This document shows positions 23,101 to 33,760 of a stretch of DNA of 64,000 nt, one piece after another. Positions within the stretch are counted from its first letter, which is position 1, and every line of letters begins with the position of its first letter. Under the pieces are notes generated by a model. That model was not told the origin of the DNA. It saw only the letters and a program-made list of their open reading frames with translations, and made no database searches. The position numbers and the translations under genes are program-made. Source of the stretch: Posidonia oceanica (taxonomy: Eukaryota > Streptophyta > Magnoliopsida > Alismatales > Posidoniaceae); NCBI GenBank assembly GCA_037176725.1, contig JAZBRS010000037.1, positions 10,868,001 through 10,932,000 of the forward strand. The letters are read 5' to 3'.

Positions 23101-25882
23101 ACTGAACCCCTGCAGAGCTCCGGCGAGCGCTCCGGTGCGTTCCAGGCCATGTCGTCCTCCGCCGATCGCCGCCCTGCCTCCGTCAACTCCGAGATCGACT
23201 CCTCCGCCCGACAGCGCGCCCCCAGCCTCCCTGTGCCGGCGGTCGCGAGTTCTGGTAGCTCACTGCTACAGTGCTCGTCTCTGCCGGCCATTACTGTAGC
23301 TTTATTTTTGCATTAGTATAGTTTTTTAGGTAAATATTGCATGTTTAGCTTAAGTTTTCTTATTTTTGCGTTCTGATCCTTATGTCATTTAAGCTGCTAT
23401 GTTTTTTATTTAGAATCATGCTAAATTGCATTAAATATCTGTGCTTTTCTGTATTTGCAATCCAGTCCGTTTACTGTGCTTTTTAGTTATAAAAATTTAT
23501 GCTTTAGCCCTCCTGTTTTCAATTATTGCATATAGGTCCTGCAGTAGATCATTTAATTTAAATGCCTTAATTTTGCCTTATCATATTGCATTCTGGAACC
23601 CTATGTTTTACTGTTTTTGCATTTAAATCCCATGCACTGTAGTAACTTAGGTTCTAATTTTAATTTTTGGTTGATGCATTGCATATTTTACCTCCTGCTT
23701 TCTCATTTTTGCATATAGGTCCATTTAAATGCACAGTAATCATTTTGCATGCATTTTTGCATATTACATTGCATTTTTTCCCCCTACATCTTTTAAAAAT
23801 TGCATGTCAGTCTACAGACCATGATTTCAGAGCATATTTTGCATATTAAATTGCATGTTTGACCCTGCATGATTTAAAAATGACACATAGGTCCTTTGCA
23901 TCCTTTTAAAATCATTTAAAATGCCTGTTTTGCCCTTAAAATTGCATTTTAGCTCCCATGTTTGCAAAATTGCATGTAGGCCCTCCACTTGCATTCCCAG
24001 ACTCCCCGGAATCCTGTTTTTTGGAAAAATTACGTTTTAGACCCCAAACTTTTACAAAATTGCCTTCCATTTGCCATTTGCTTTCAAAACTTCTTCTAAT
24101 GCATACCCTCCTTTAAGTATTGTTTTTTAACCCATTCTTTGCAAAATTGCCCTCTGTCTCCTCCTGTTTTCAAAACCCCTGCCTGTAGGTCACATACTTT
24201 TTCAAAATTGCTCTTTTAGATCCCTTTCTTTTTAAAAAATGGCATTTGAACTCCTTTTTTAAAAAATTCTCCCTTCTTGTCTTTTCTTGCTTCTTGCATG
24301 CATCTTGCATCCATTTAGCTTTGCATTTAGCATCTTTTGCACACACTAAAGCCCCCTTAGCTCCCATCCACTTGGGAGGACCTTTTGCACACCCATAGGC
24401 CCCCCCCTGAACATTTAGATCTACTCTTCTCCCCTGTTCTAGCCCTCCTGCCTTGAAGCTGCGATATCTTTCAATCCGGCCGTTGGATCTTCTCAAATAA
24501 GCTACCCGGACGACCCCGGCGGAGTGCTCTTCAGTATGGACCAAGCAGATTTCAGATCAGGCCTCAGATTTTCCAGGTAAGTCCTCCTGAACCCCTGCAC
24601 AGCATTCATTTGCATTGCATGCATCGTTTTCGCTTTTTGTTTCCTCGATCATGTAGAATAGGACTTCCTCTTCTTATCTATCAATCCCGTTCCTCTTTTC
24701 GCGTATTCCCAAGTGTTTTGTGTTGCATTTCCCCTGGATTCACCACTTATTGCGACTTTCTTCCCCCTTTTCCATGATCCGATCGCGCCGCGAGCTTTGG
24801 GCAGCGTGCGAGACACATCGTGGGGCGGTTTAGTGGGAAACAGTCACAAAACAGTGGTAATCCCCCCACTTGCTTATTCTCCCTAATGTAGGTCTTCACA
24901 TCTACTCTGCGTGGTCCTTAAACAGTGTCTGTTCTCACACACGCACTGTTTGCCTCTCCTTTCGCTTTTCTTATCCTCTCTCTTTGCATTTGCATCTGCA
25001 TGGTTTTGCCGAGATTTTATTCTGTCTTTCGGCACCGTTTTGCGTGCCCGCTTTGTTTTTGGCACTGTTTTGCGTGCCCGTTTCATTTTTGGCACCGTTT
25101 TGCGTGCCCGTTTTGCTTTTGGCACCGTTTTGCGTGCCCGCTTTGTTTTTTTGGCACCATTTTGCATGCCCGTCTTGTCTTTTTGCACCGTTTCGCGTGC
25201 CGTTCTCGTTTCTTGCCTCGTTTTGCGCATTTTACGCCGTTTTCTCTTGCATGTCGATCGCATTGCATGGTTTTGCCGTTGTTTTGCTTTTTCGCTTGCA
25301 TTTGCATATAAGGCAGTGATGCTTACTGCCTGGTGTTCTCGCGAGCCAGGTTTCGCCTAGTTCGGAACATGGACAGTGCGGCTGAGCACTTAGAGAGCAC
25401 GTTTACTTCCCTGCTTTGCATTCTCTCCACTTAGAGCACACCTCGAGCATTCATTTAGGCATTCATAGGCATATAGGCATCCAGATCTGCATTTCCCTGC
25501 GTATGCGAGCGTAAGCCTAGAAAGATTGATTCTCGGGCGTGTCGGGGGTGCCTAACACCTTCCCCGCACGTAACAGGAGTCCTTGCCCAGTCTTTTGGCC
25601 CGTAATGACCATATTGCCCTTATCCTAGGCATGAGTCATCTCATTTGCATTGTTTTCCTTCGCATTGCTTTGCCTTGCATTTCTTGCTTGGTTTTGCGTG
25701 TTAATTCGCGCATTTCCCCCGATTTTCCTTGTCTCCCGATAATAGACACGGTGGCGACTCTGAATTGTCTTATCTTCTTCTTTTCTTATCTTTTCTCATC
25801 TGTTTTAAGTGTTTTCGAGTTGAGCCCTCCTCCTCGGACTTCGCCGCTAATAGTAAGCCTGATTCCGATAGGGATTACTACA
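20143..25882 (+). repeat. Element D 5' LTR (5740 bp)
   Basis: Begins TGTTGACACCCCATTTTGAC and ends ...GGGATTACTACA. Order: C/A-rich U3 with AAACCCTA-type words; C/T-rich tract (20560-20840); A-rich block (20880-21660); G+C-rich block (21700-23290); AT-rich block with TGCAT words (23290-24400); candidate splice signals AG/GTAAGC (near 22851) and TTCCAG/GTAAGT (24571-24582); 30-bp minisatellite; conserved U5 block (25543-25582); PBS-like remnant (25751-25763). There is no supportable CDS: open frames here are low-complexity and occur on both strands. Confidence 0.95.
25031..25220 (+). repeat. 30-bp minisatellite in D LTR
   Basis: About six copies with the core GGCACCGTTTTGCGTGCCCG starting at 25031, 25061, 25091, 25121, 25153 and about 25186. 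The matching array in the 3' LTR starts at 46069 with the same copy number but several base differences, making this one of the most diverged parts between the two LTRs. Confidence 0.92.
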
Positions 25883-25883
25883 G

Positions 25884-25902
25884 TGGCGACTCTGCTGGGG
25901 AC
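25884..25902 (+). other. Element D primer binding site
   Basis: TGGCGACTCTGCTGGGGAC, one base after the LTR end CA at 25882. It is of the same type as in A, B and C. Its TGG start pairs with the tRNA CCA end; the exact tRNA was not identified. Confidence 0.9.
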
Positions 25903-27211
25903 GGCAGACTTCGGCTTTTGCCTTCGCTTTCGCTCGCCTTGGATTTGCTTTCTTTATTTGCTTTTGTGCCTCCTTTGCCTGTTTTGCTCGCTTTTTCTGT
26001 GCAAACTCCTAGCGAGTCGCCTCGTGGCTACTCTGCTTAGGTTTTGCACCTCCTTTGCCTCGGTTTGCGCTCTCTTTTGCTTTGCTTTGCCTCGGTTGCT
26101 TGTTTATTTACTTGTTTCCTTGCTTCTGCTCTTACTTGCTTTACAGCTTACCTGTCCTTATTTTCCTTATCATGCTTGCTTGTTATTGCTTTATTTCCCG
26201 CACAATACATGTCTACATACTTGTTTGGCAACAATACATGCTTTTTGAATGCTGAATGCTTCTCTTACACCTTTGCTATGTCACTACGCACGCACATGCC
26301 CTGCTTATATGCCTTTTGACATGATGGATACTTTCTCTTCACCATCATGCACACAAACACTCGCACATGCCATGCACTTGCCTTTTGTTGTGTTGTATGT
26401 TGTTTGCCTGTCATATTTGATTGATTTTCTTCCCTTTAACACATGCCATGCCTAGGATAGTGGAGACTTGTCTGCTCTCCCCGTGGTTAACTAAAAATGG
26501 CAAGTAAAAAGAACTTCTAGGAGCAACTAGAGACTTCAAACAATCCTTCACCCCCTTGGGTTAATAAAATGCGCAAGATAAAAGACTTTAATCATTTGCA
26601 TAAGCATCATATAGGGCATGCATCTTCTCATCTGAGTCCACCTATTAGTTTGCGAAGGATAGTCCCGACCTCTTGTTCCACTGCTTTGGGCATGGCGCAA
26701 GTCAGTCGGTCTGTCCCCCCTTTGTTCAGGGGTCGTGTCGGTGTTAGTAGAGGGTACCACCCACGCCTCGACGGGGTTGAGGCCACCAACGCACCACCCT
26801 GTCATTACCTGAGCTCTGGGCCAGGAGTTGGGCAGGGAACCTACTTTTCTGACCTAAGTCGGTGACCCGTACACCCAGGGATACCCGAAGTAGATCACCT
26901 GCTAAGATACACTAGGTAAGTAAGGGGGGCATACTAGAAAGCATACATATCATTCATGCCATATAATTTAACTCATTTGCATCTATCTTTCAGTTTCTAA
27001 TTCCTGTTTCCTTCTGTTGGTGTCAGCAATGATCGGTAAGCGAGTTCCCCTTGCTGGAGCTTGAGCGCCGACCCTTTCCAACACCCCGGTTGCGACCTTG
27101 TTCGCGACCATTCCCCCTTCTGAGCTATCCGCCTTTGTGACGATAGCTCCTATTAGGAATCGCCGATTGCATACCCGTCGCAGCCCTATTCTCATGCGCT
27201 CTAGGTCAGCA
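25903..27211 (+). other. Element D leader
   Basis: About 1.3 kb between PBS and gag without a shared ORF. It aligns block by block with the leaders of A, B and C. Near 26912-26921 it has AG/GTAAGT, a good plant 5' splice-site match, where B and C have a GGTGAG variant. There is no additional ORF upstream of gag of the kind described for Ogre in the strict sense. Confidence 0.7.
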
Positions 27212-29275
27212 ATGGCCCAGTACGTCAGTGAGCCTCTCTTTACTCCTGTCACGGAGGGTGTTTCCATTCCAGCCCCTCCGGTCGCTCCTTCTGTCCCTTT
27301 TGTTCCCCCTCCGACGCCAGGGTTTCCTCCCCTGACGCCTCTAGGATCTCAGTATGTCTCGGGACAGTGGCAAGCATCTCTCCCTCCGGATCCGGTCGCC
27401 GAGTCTATCTTGATGACCCTTACTCGCGCTTCGGAGACGCCATTGCCCCCTCCGTCCCAGGGATACGTCGCCTTCGACATCCCTCCTACCGCTGCTGCGA
27501 CTTTTACTGTTGAACCTGTTCCTCTCGGATAGTCTGTGTCCGTGCCATTTGCTTCTCAACCTTCGCCGGCACTGCACTTCAGCGTCCCCACTGGCGAGAC
27601 GCCTGAGGCATAGTACCAGCACCTAATGGAGCTTGCCCAGCGGCTGCAGGGCATGGCTCTATCGGTTCGTCCTTCCTATGCTCCTGTCGTCCCTGAGGTT
27701 CCTTTGAGGCCAGTTCCTGCATCTCATGCATCTACCTCCGCACCTCCGCCTCGACCATCGTCTCAACAGCTCACGGTTCCGACGATGGGGGCCCGTTTAC
27801 CGCCTCCTGCTGCACAACACTTAGCACAGCATGCTCCTCTTCCCCCTGGTGGTCAGTCCTTCGGACCGGCTAGAGCCCAGTACCTCACTAGCTCGCTGTC
27901 TGGCACCCCGCCTGTACAGCAACTGGTGCTCCGTCATCCTACCCCTATCACAGCACAGCATGGCATTTACTCTTCTCCTTTGCATCAAGCCCAGCATCCT
28001 GCATACATCCCTGCATACACAGTTCCCCGGCACGGATACACCGGCCATCCCGTTGCTCCACCAGGCGACACTATGGTAGATCCGGAGGAGCACTTAGGTG
28101 CGACCCATTCGGCGTATGTGCTCAATACCCCAGCTGATCCATCTCCTGTGGCAGCAAATCCAGACCCCATCAACAACCGGATGGACGTCTTGGAGAAGGC
28201 ACTACGACTAGTGCAGGGTACTGAGCACCAGACCTACCAATTTCGGGACCTCTGTTGCTTTCCAGAGGCAGTACTCCCTTCGAAGTTCAAAATCCCAGAC
28301 TTCGAGAAATACAATGGTAGGGGCTGCCCTGTGGCGCACCTGAAGGCGTATTGCGGTGATCTCGCTCAGCTCCAGGCTGACGAGAGGTTGCTGATCCGCC
28401 TGTTCCAGAAGAGTTTGACCGGGCCGGCACTCAAGTGGTTTACATCGCTTGATATGTCAGCTATCAAGACTTGGAACGACCTCAGTCAGGCATTCCTGGA
28501 ACAATACTCCTTCAACCTCGATCTAGTCCCAAAGTGGGCGGACTTGATCGCAATCAAGCAGAATTCCGGCGAGCCGTTCGGGGAGTACGTTGGCCACTGG
28601 CGTGCCCTCGCCTCTCAGGTTCGAGATTGACCCTCTAACGAGGAGTCTATTGAGATCGTCATCAAAGGGGCGCAGCCGTCTCTCGAAGCTCTGCTTAGCA
28701 TCCAACCAGTCACTACTTTTGCAGCACTCATCAGAGCTGGAGCGCGCGTGGAGAGTTCTTTGCAGAGTGGCAACTTCCCAGCTCTCTCTGTGTTCGCTAA
28801 GCAGGCCGCGATCAGCAGTAACAGTGCCAACAGCAGCGCCTCCAACAACAACAGCAGCAGCAACAACAACCGCCCGAAGAGGAAGGACTCGCCGAAAACC
28901 GTTGTTGCATTCGTCGTCTCCCCTACTGTGCTTGTTCGCTTGCCATCCCAGCCTGCCCCAGCTCAGATGGTGTACGCTCCTGCACCTAGGAATCCACCCA
29001 CACCACAGATCACAACCACCGCTAGACCGGTCTACCCTGCCGCATCGGTTCAGCAAGGCTCATATCAGAGGCAAAGAAGGCCACTCACTGAGAAGCAGAA
29101 ATTCGCCCCACTGGTGGAACCGCTCACGGTCATCTTGCCGAAGGTGGCATCGCTCTTGAAGTTCCCGGAGGTTCGTCCGCCCCCAAATCCCTTGCCGCAT
29201 TGGTTTAAGGCGAACCTCTTCTGCAATTTCCATCGAAGCGTTGGGCATTCGACGGACAATTGTGATTGACACGCA
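27212..29275 (+). pseudogene. Element D gag, broken
   Basis: Start at the conserved MAQYV (27212). Order: Pro-rich N-terminus; capsid-like core (LKAYCGDLAQLQADERLL, ALKWFTSLDMSAIKTWNDL, about 28340-28530); Ser/Asn tract; basic PKRKDSPK; knuckle CNFHRSVGHSTDNC at 29222-29263 (CX2HX4HX4C). Lesions are TAG at 27530 and 27611 (both where A has Gln), TGA at 28628, and a deletion of about 50 bp right after the knuckle, bounded by short ATTG matches. The first three are single-base changes. Confidence 0.88.
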
Positions 29276-30990
29276 CGAGGCATCCACTCAAGCACACACA
29301 CATGCATCTACACATTCAGCTGTTCCCCCTCATTCTGGCATCATCCACCAACCCCTACCGGAGCACACTTATTCGGCAGGGGCTGGAACCTCAGGCATTC
29401 ACTCTGTCTTCCCTTCTGGGCCTACTACCTCTATGGTAGACCCTTCTGATCTTATTACTGATATTTCTGAGCCTTTCCCTGTTAGTCTCTATCTTGCGGC
29501 AATTGCCGGCTCCGAGTCGGGAGTTCACACGATCCGACCGCGTGCCAGGCCGGAGCGCCCCTTCGCGCCCCCTACTGTGCTTCCTCAGGCTCAACCCCCT
29601 GTACACCTCCTAGCTAGGGCCCAGCCTAGATCCCCTGTCTACCTCTTAGGGCGACCTCAGCTAGGATCCCCTGTACACCTTCTAGGTAGACCTCAACCTG
29701 CCCCAGCCTTCCCACCCCAACAACCATACCCTCTAGGTAGACCTCAATACCCAATAGGTCCCCTTGTAACCCCTCCTGTGCTCGCAGCACGTGCTCCGGT
29801 GGTTATTAACTTAACCCTGGACACCCATCGCGTCCCTTACAGCTACGCCACAGAAATGTGTGCGGAAGTAACACGATCGGGGAGGGCTTACAGGCCCCCA
29901 GCACCGGCAGTTAGGCCAAATCACCCTGAACCTGCTATGCCCACACCCTCTAACCAACCCGTAGCAAGCCAAATCCCTGCCCAGCCTGTAGCGGCCCAGC
30001 TTCCTGCCTCTACCCCCTTAGAGCTTGCCAAAACAACCCCTCCTGTTGCCAAAAAGAACCAACCCAAGGCAGACATAACCTCCCAACTTAAGAAGGTCAA
30101 AGCCGACATTTCCATTTGGGACCTGATCCACACCTCTGCCGAACACTGCGAGGCCTTTCTTCGCGTGTTCCAGGCTGCCCGTGTGTCCCAGTCTATTGAG
30201 CCTTCAGCCTTGGAAAGCATGGTAGGGATGATTGCGGAGCCCCAAGTCATCTCTTTTACAAGTGATGAACTACCTCCGGTGGGGATTAATCATAATCAAC
30301 CTCTGTTCGTCACGGTTCAGTTCAAAAACTTTCGCATTCCCCTAACACTGGTTGATAATGGGTCAGGCCTTAATGTTTGCCCCTTGCATACTGCAACCAA
30401 GCTCGGATTCAAAGCCGAGGACATCACGCCAGCCGTGAAGGGAATGACAGCTTTTGACAACACACACCATGACGCTCTGGGGATCTTGATTATTCCTCTC
30501 GCCATCGGCCCGGTCGGCTTCGATGTAGAATTCTATGTCGTCGACTTGAAGCCGAATTTCAATCTTCTGCTTGGGCGCCCTTGGCTCCACAAGCATCAGG
30601 TCCTTCCTTCGACCCTCAATCGGATGATAAAGTACCGTCGCGGCGATGATGTCATTGTCGTCATGGCGGAGAACTTTGAGAAGGAGTAGATCGAGGTAGT
30701 CTTTCCCGTGTCTTCACAAGCTATCCCATTTGACCCCAAGACTTCTGAAGCTCTATATCGCGTTAATTGGTGCGAGCCGGTTAACTTCATTCCTAATCTT
30801 GAACGTGTCAACTCCTTGGCCGTTCACAGCAACCCCTTCCGAATGGTCGAGAATGTATGTCACAGGTGGGGTTACATAAAGGGTACACCGCTCGGGCGTC
30901 ATGGCCAGGGGATCGCAGAGCCGATCGTAGCGGTGGAGCGGAGGAAATCTGAAGGCCTCGGTTACGAACCCAAGCTCAACGAAGATCACT
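29276..30990 (+). pseudogene. Element D pre-protease, aspartic protease and G-patch-like segment
   Basis: After the deletion the frame is open to 30689. The Pro-rich part contains LLGRPQ repeats (29600-29740). The protease active site LVDNGSGLNVCP is near 30348-30383 and LLGRPWLH at 30567-30590. A TAG at 30687 (Arg/Gln context, KE-stop-IE) interrupts the frame before the G-patch-like segment GTPLGRHGQGI...SEGLGYEP (about 30868-30972). The D-N-G active site is shared with A and B. The role would be Gag-Pol processing; the stop would remove everything downstream unless read through. Confidence 0.82.
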
Positions 30991-32776
30991 GCCTTCAGCT
31001 CATGGATCAAGAACCAACCATCCCCAGAGACCTCACTAACTTTACCAGTGCAGGAGTTCTAGGATCGACCGATGATCAAGCTGCGGTGCCGACAGAGGAC
31101 TGGGTCTGCATTGAGGACTACTACTCGGATGAGGAGCAGTCTGGCACAGTAGAGGCAGTCCCAACTCGCAGCAAGGCAATGATCAGCACAGAGGTACCAC
31201 AGTCAGCATGTTCAGCTCACCCTCTAGCAGATACAGCAGACAGCTCAGTAGGCTCTATGGCAGAACTGGCAAGCTCTCACACTTTTGCAGCCACATCTGC
31301 ATTACAAGTACAGGTAGCAGCTCAGAAGTCAGTGACACCCCTTCTGGCAGAATCAGGCAGACTACCAGCGGTCGCAGTCACACCAGTGCCACTGTCACTC
31401 TCTTTGGAGGGACAGTCGATCAATTCAGTCAGCAGCACAACTCAGCCCGCTCTAGCGGCCGCATCACTGAGAATGCAGTCGGCGCAGTCTGCCTCGCATC
31501 TTCCTGACGCCAAACAGCAACTCTCATGGCAGGACCCCATGGCGTCAGAGGCTGCACTCTCACAGTCACAACCAGTTGCAGAGGACCAACTGAGCACCAT
31601 AGTCTCCCGGCCCTTGAGCCCTCAGAAGTGCACCTCTGCCTGCCCTCCACCTGCAACAGTGACACTGGCAGCATACCCATCTGTGGCCCCGCTGACCAGT
31701 CTGTTTGGATCTCCCATGCCAAAGCTGCCATTATCAAGTGCGCCCGTGAGCCAGATCATGCAAATTCCGAGGGCAGCAATCCATCTTGCAGCCGGGCCAG
31801 TGCCGCAGGCCCCCGGCGCCTACTACGTCGACTCACCCTCAGACGAGGAGGAAGGAGTGGCGATAGAAGCCCAGGTCGATTCATGGATGTCCGACTTAGA
31901 GCTGCTTTATCAAGAACAAATCAAGTCGATAGCAGAAGACCTGGCAGAACATCGAGCCGCAGAAAGGAAAGGGAAAGCCGTGGTTACGGACCCTCCTCTG
32001 CAAAAGGACCATGTCTCTATCATGGTCCTGGAAGAAGACTCAGCAGTACCGGACTCCCCTAGACCAGATGAACTCATCACTCTCCGACCAGAAGGCGGGT
32101 CTAGGTAGTTTGTGCAACACATGCCTCACTGGAGCAGCATAGCAAGCGGCAATGCCCAGATCAGCCGCCGGTCCGGCATATCCTCCACAAGCACACTAGA
32201 AGACTCAGAGGAGGAAGCACTAGCAGTCCAAGCAGCTACGGTAACAGAGCAGAAAGCAGAATCAGTAGCAGAGTTGTTAACAGCCTCGGTAGCAGGGCCA
32301 TCAGCGGTATCAGCGGCAGAATCAGCAGGGCCATCAGCAGTATCAACAGTAGAATCAGCAAGGCCCTCAGCAGTATCAGCAGAACACTCGGCAGAATCAG
32401 TCAGGCCAGAGCAAACAGCAGAAGGAGTTGCTGGGACGAAGGTCGCGCACCGAGGCTACAAGAATACTCGAGTGAGCGTGACCATCCTGAAGCGTCACCA
32501 GGGCCAAGCAGTGGAACATGTACACTCTTTCAACATCACAAATCCTTCTTTTGAGAAAGAGATCCTCTCGGAACTTATTGCTTATGGAGAGGAGGACGAT
32601 ACAAGCATGGATGAGATTGACGAACCATTGCCCGAGTTCTGACCCTATGACGACGACCTAGAAGGCCCCAACCTCCATGTTGAAGAAGAAACAGAGGTTG
32701 TCAACATCGGCACAACTGAGGAAGTCAGAAAAGTTCGTATCAGTGCTCAGCTATCTTCGCCTGGAGTTACGAGGAT
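30991..32776 (+). pseudogene. Element D protease-to-RT linker
   Basis: Ser/Ala/Gln-rich, disordered in composition, about 590 codons. It contains EESGTVEAVP-type acidic segments, GAYYVDSPSDEEEG near 31820, and Ala/Ser/Pro/Glu repeats at about 32290-32400 just before the conserved HRGYKNTRVSVTILKRHQG. Lesions are TAG at 32106 (Leu in A), TGA at 32640 (Arg in A, LPEFRPYDD) and a deletion near 32750 that removes the segment ARAEFIAFLKEYADVF present in A and B. The linker's conserved ends and variable middle match A. Confidence 0.75.
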
Positions 32777-33760
32777 ATGGTCGGCCTTGACATAGAGATA
32801 GTGGTGCACAATCTGCCCTTAAACCCGGATGCCAAGCCAGTGAAGCAGAAACTAAGAAGATGGCGACCGCAGTGGCTACTCATGATCAAAGAAGAGATAA
32901 TGAAGCAGCTCAGAGTCAACTTTCTGAAGGTCGTTCTTTATCCTGAGTGGCTGGCAAACATTGTACCTGTGCCCAAGAAAGATGGCCGAGTTCGGATCTG
33001 CATCGACAATAGGGACCTAAACAAGGCGAGTCCCAAGGACGACTTCCCCTTGCCTCACATTGACGTCCTGGTCGACAATACAGCGGGCCACAAGATGCTC
33101 TCCTTCATGGACGGCTTTTCTAGATATAACCAAATCAAAATGGCAGAAGAAGACATGGAAAAGACTTCATTCATCACCCCTTGGGGAGTCTTCTGCTACC
33201 AAGTCATGCCGTTCGGTCTGAAGAATGCTGGTGCGACCTATCAGAGGGCCATGACTGCGCTGTTCCACGACCTCATGCACCAAGAAGTGGAGGTCTACGT
33301 AGACGACATGATTGCTAAAACCGGAGAACCTGAAGATCATCTTGCTTGTCTAAAAAAACTCTTTGACCGTCTACGGAAGTACAAGCTGTGCCTGAATCCC
33401 AAGAAGTGTGTATTCGAGGTGTCCTCTGGCAAGCTGCTCGGCTACATTGTTAGCCAAAGGGGGATTGAGGTGGATCCGATGAAGGCAAAAGCCATCATGG
33501 ACATGCCACCTCCTAGAACTGAAAAGGAGGTCAGAAGTTTGCTTGGGCGTTTACAGTATATCAGTCGCTTTATTGCACAGCTTACGCCCATCTGTGAACC
33601 CATATTCAAGCTCCTGAGGAAGAATGCGCAAATCGACTGGAGCGAGGAGTGTCAGGCTGCATTTGCCAAGATCAAGCAGTTGTTGATCAAGCCTCCTGTC
33701 CTGGTTCCCCCTACACCAGGGAGACCTTTGCTTCTCTACCTTTCTACCACGTAGCATTCC
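32777..33760 (+). pseudogene. Element D reverse transcriptase
   Basis: Open from MVGLDIEIVVHNLPLNPDA through RT: KKDGRVRICIDNRDLNKASP, TPWGVFCYQVMPFGLKNAG and catalytic YVDD at 33296-33307. It continues to the RNase H start (PGRPLLLYLSTT), where TAG at 33752 replaces a Gln codon. The finger segment reads CIDNRDLNKA where A has CIDYRDLNKA, a Tyr-to-Asn change in a conserved box. The N-terminal part of RT is lost to the deletion near 32750. Confidence 0.9.

Noticed and set aside
25751..25763. This site as the true PBS of D
   Set aside because: It lies inside both LTRs, the match stops after about 12 bases, and the target duplication fixes the LTR end at 25882/46931.
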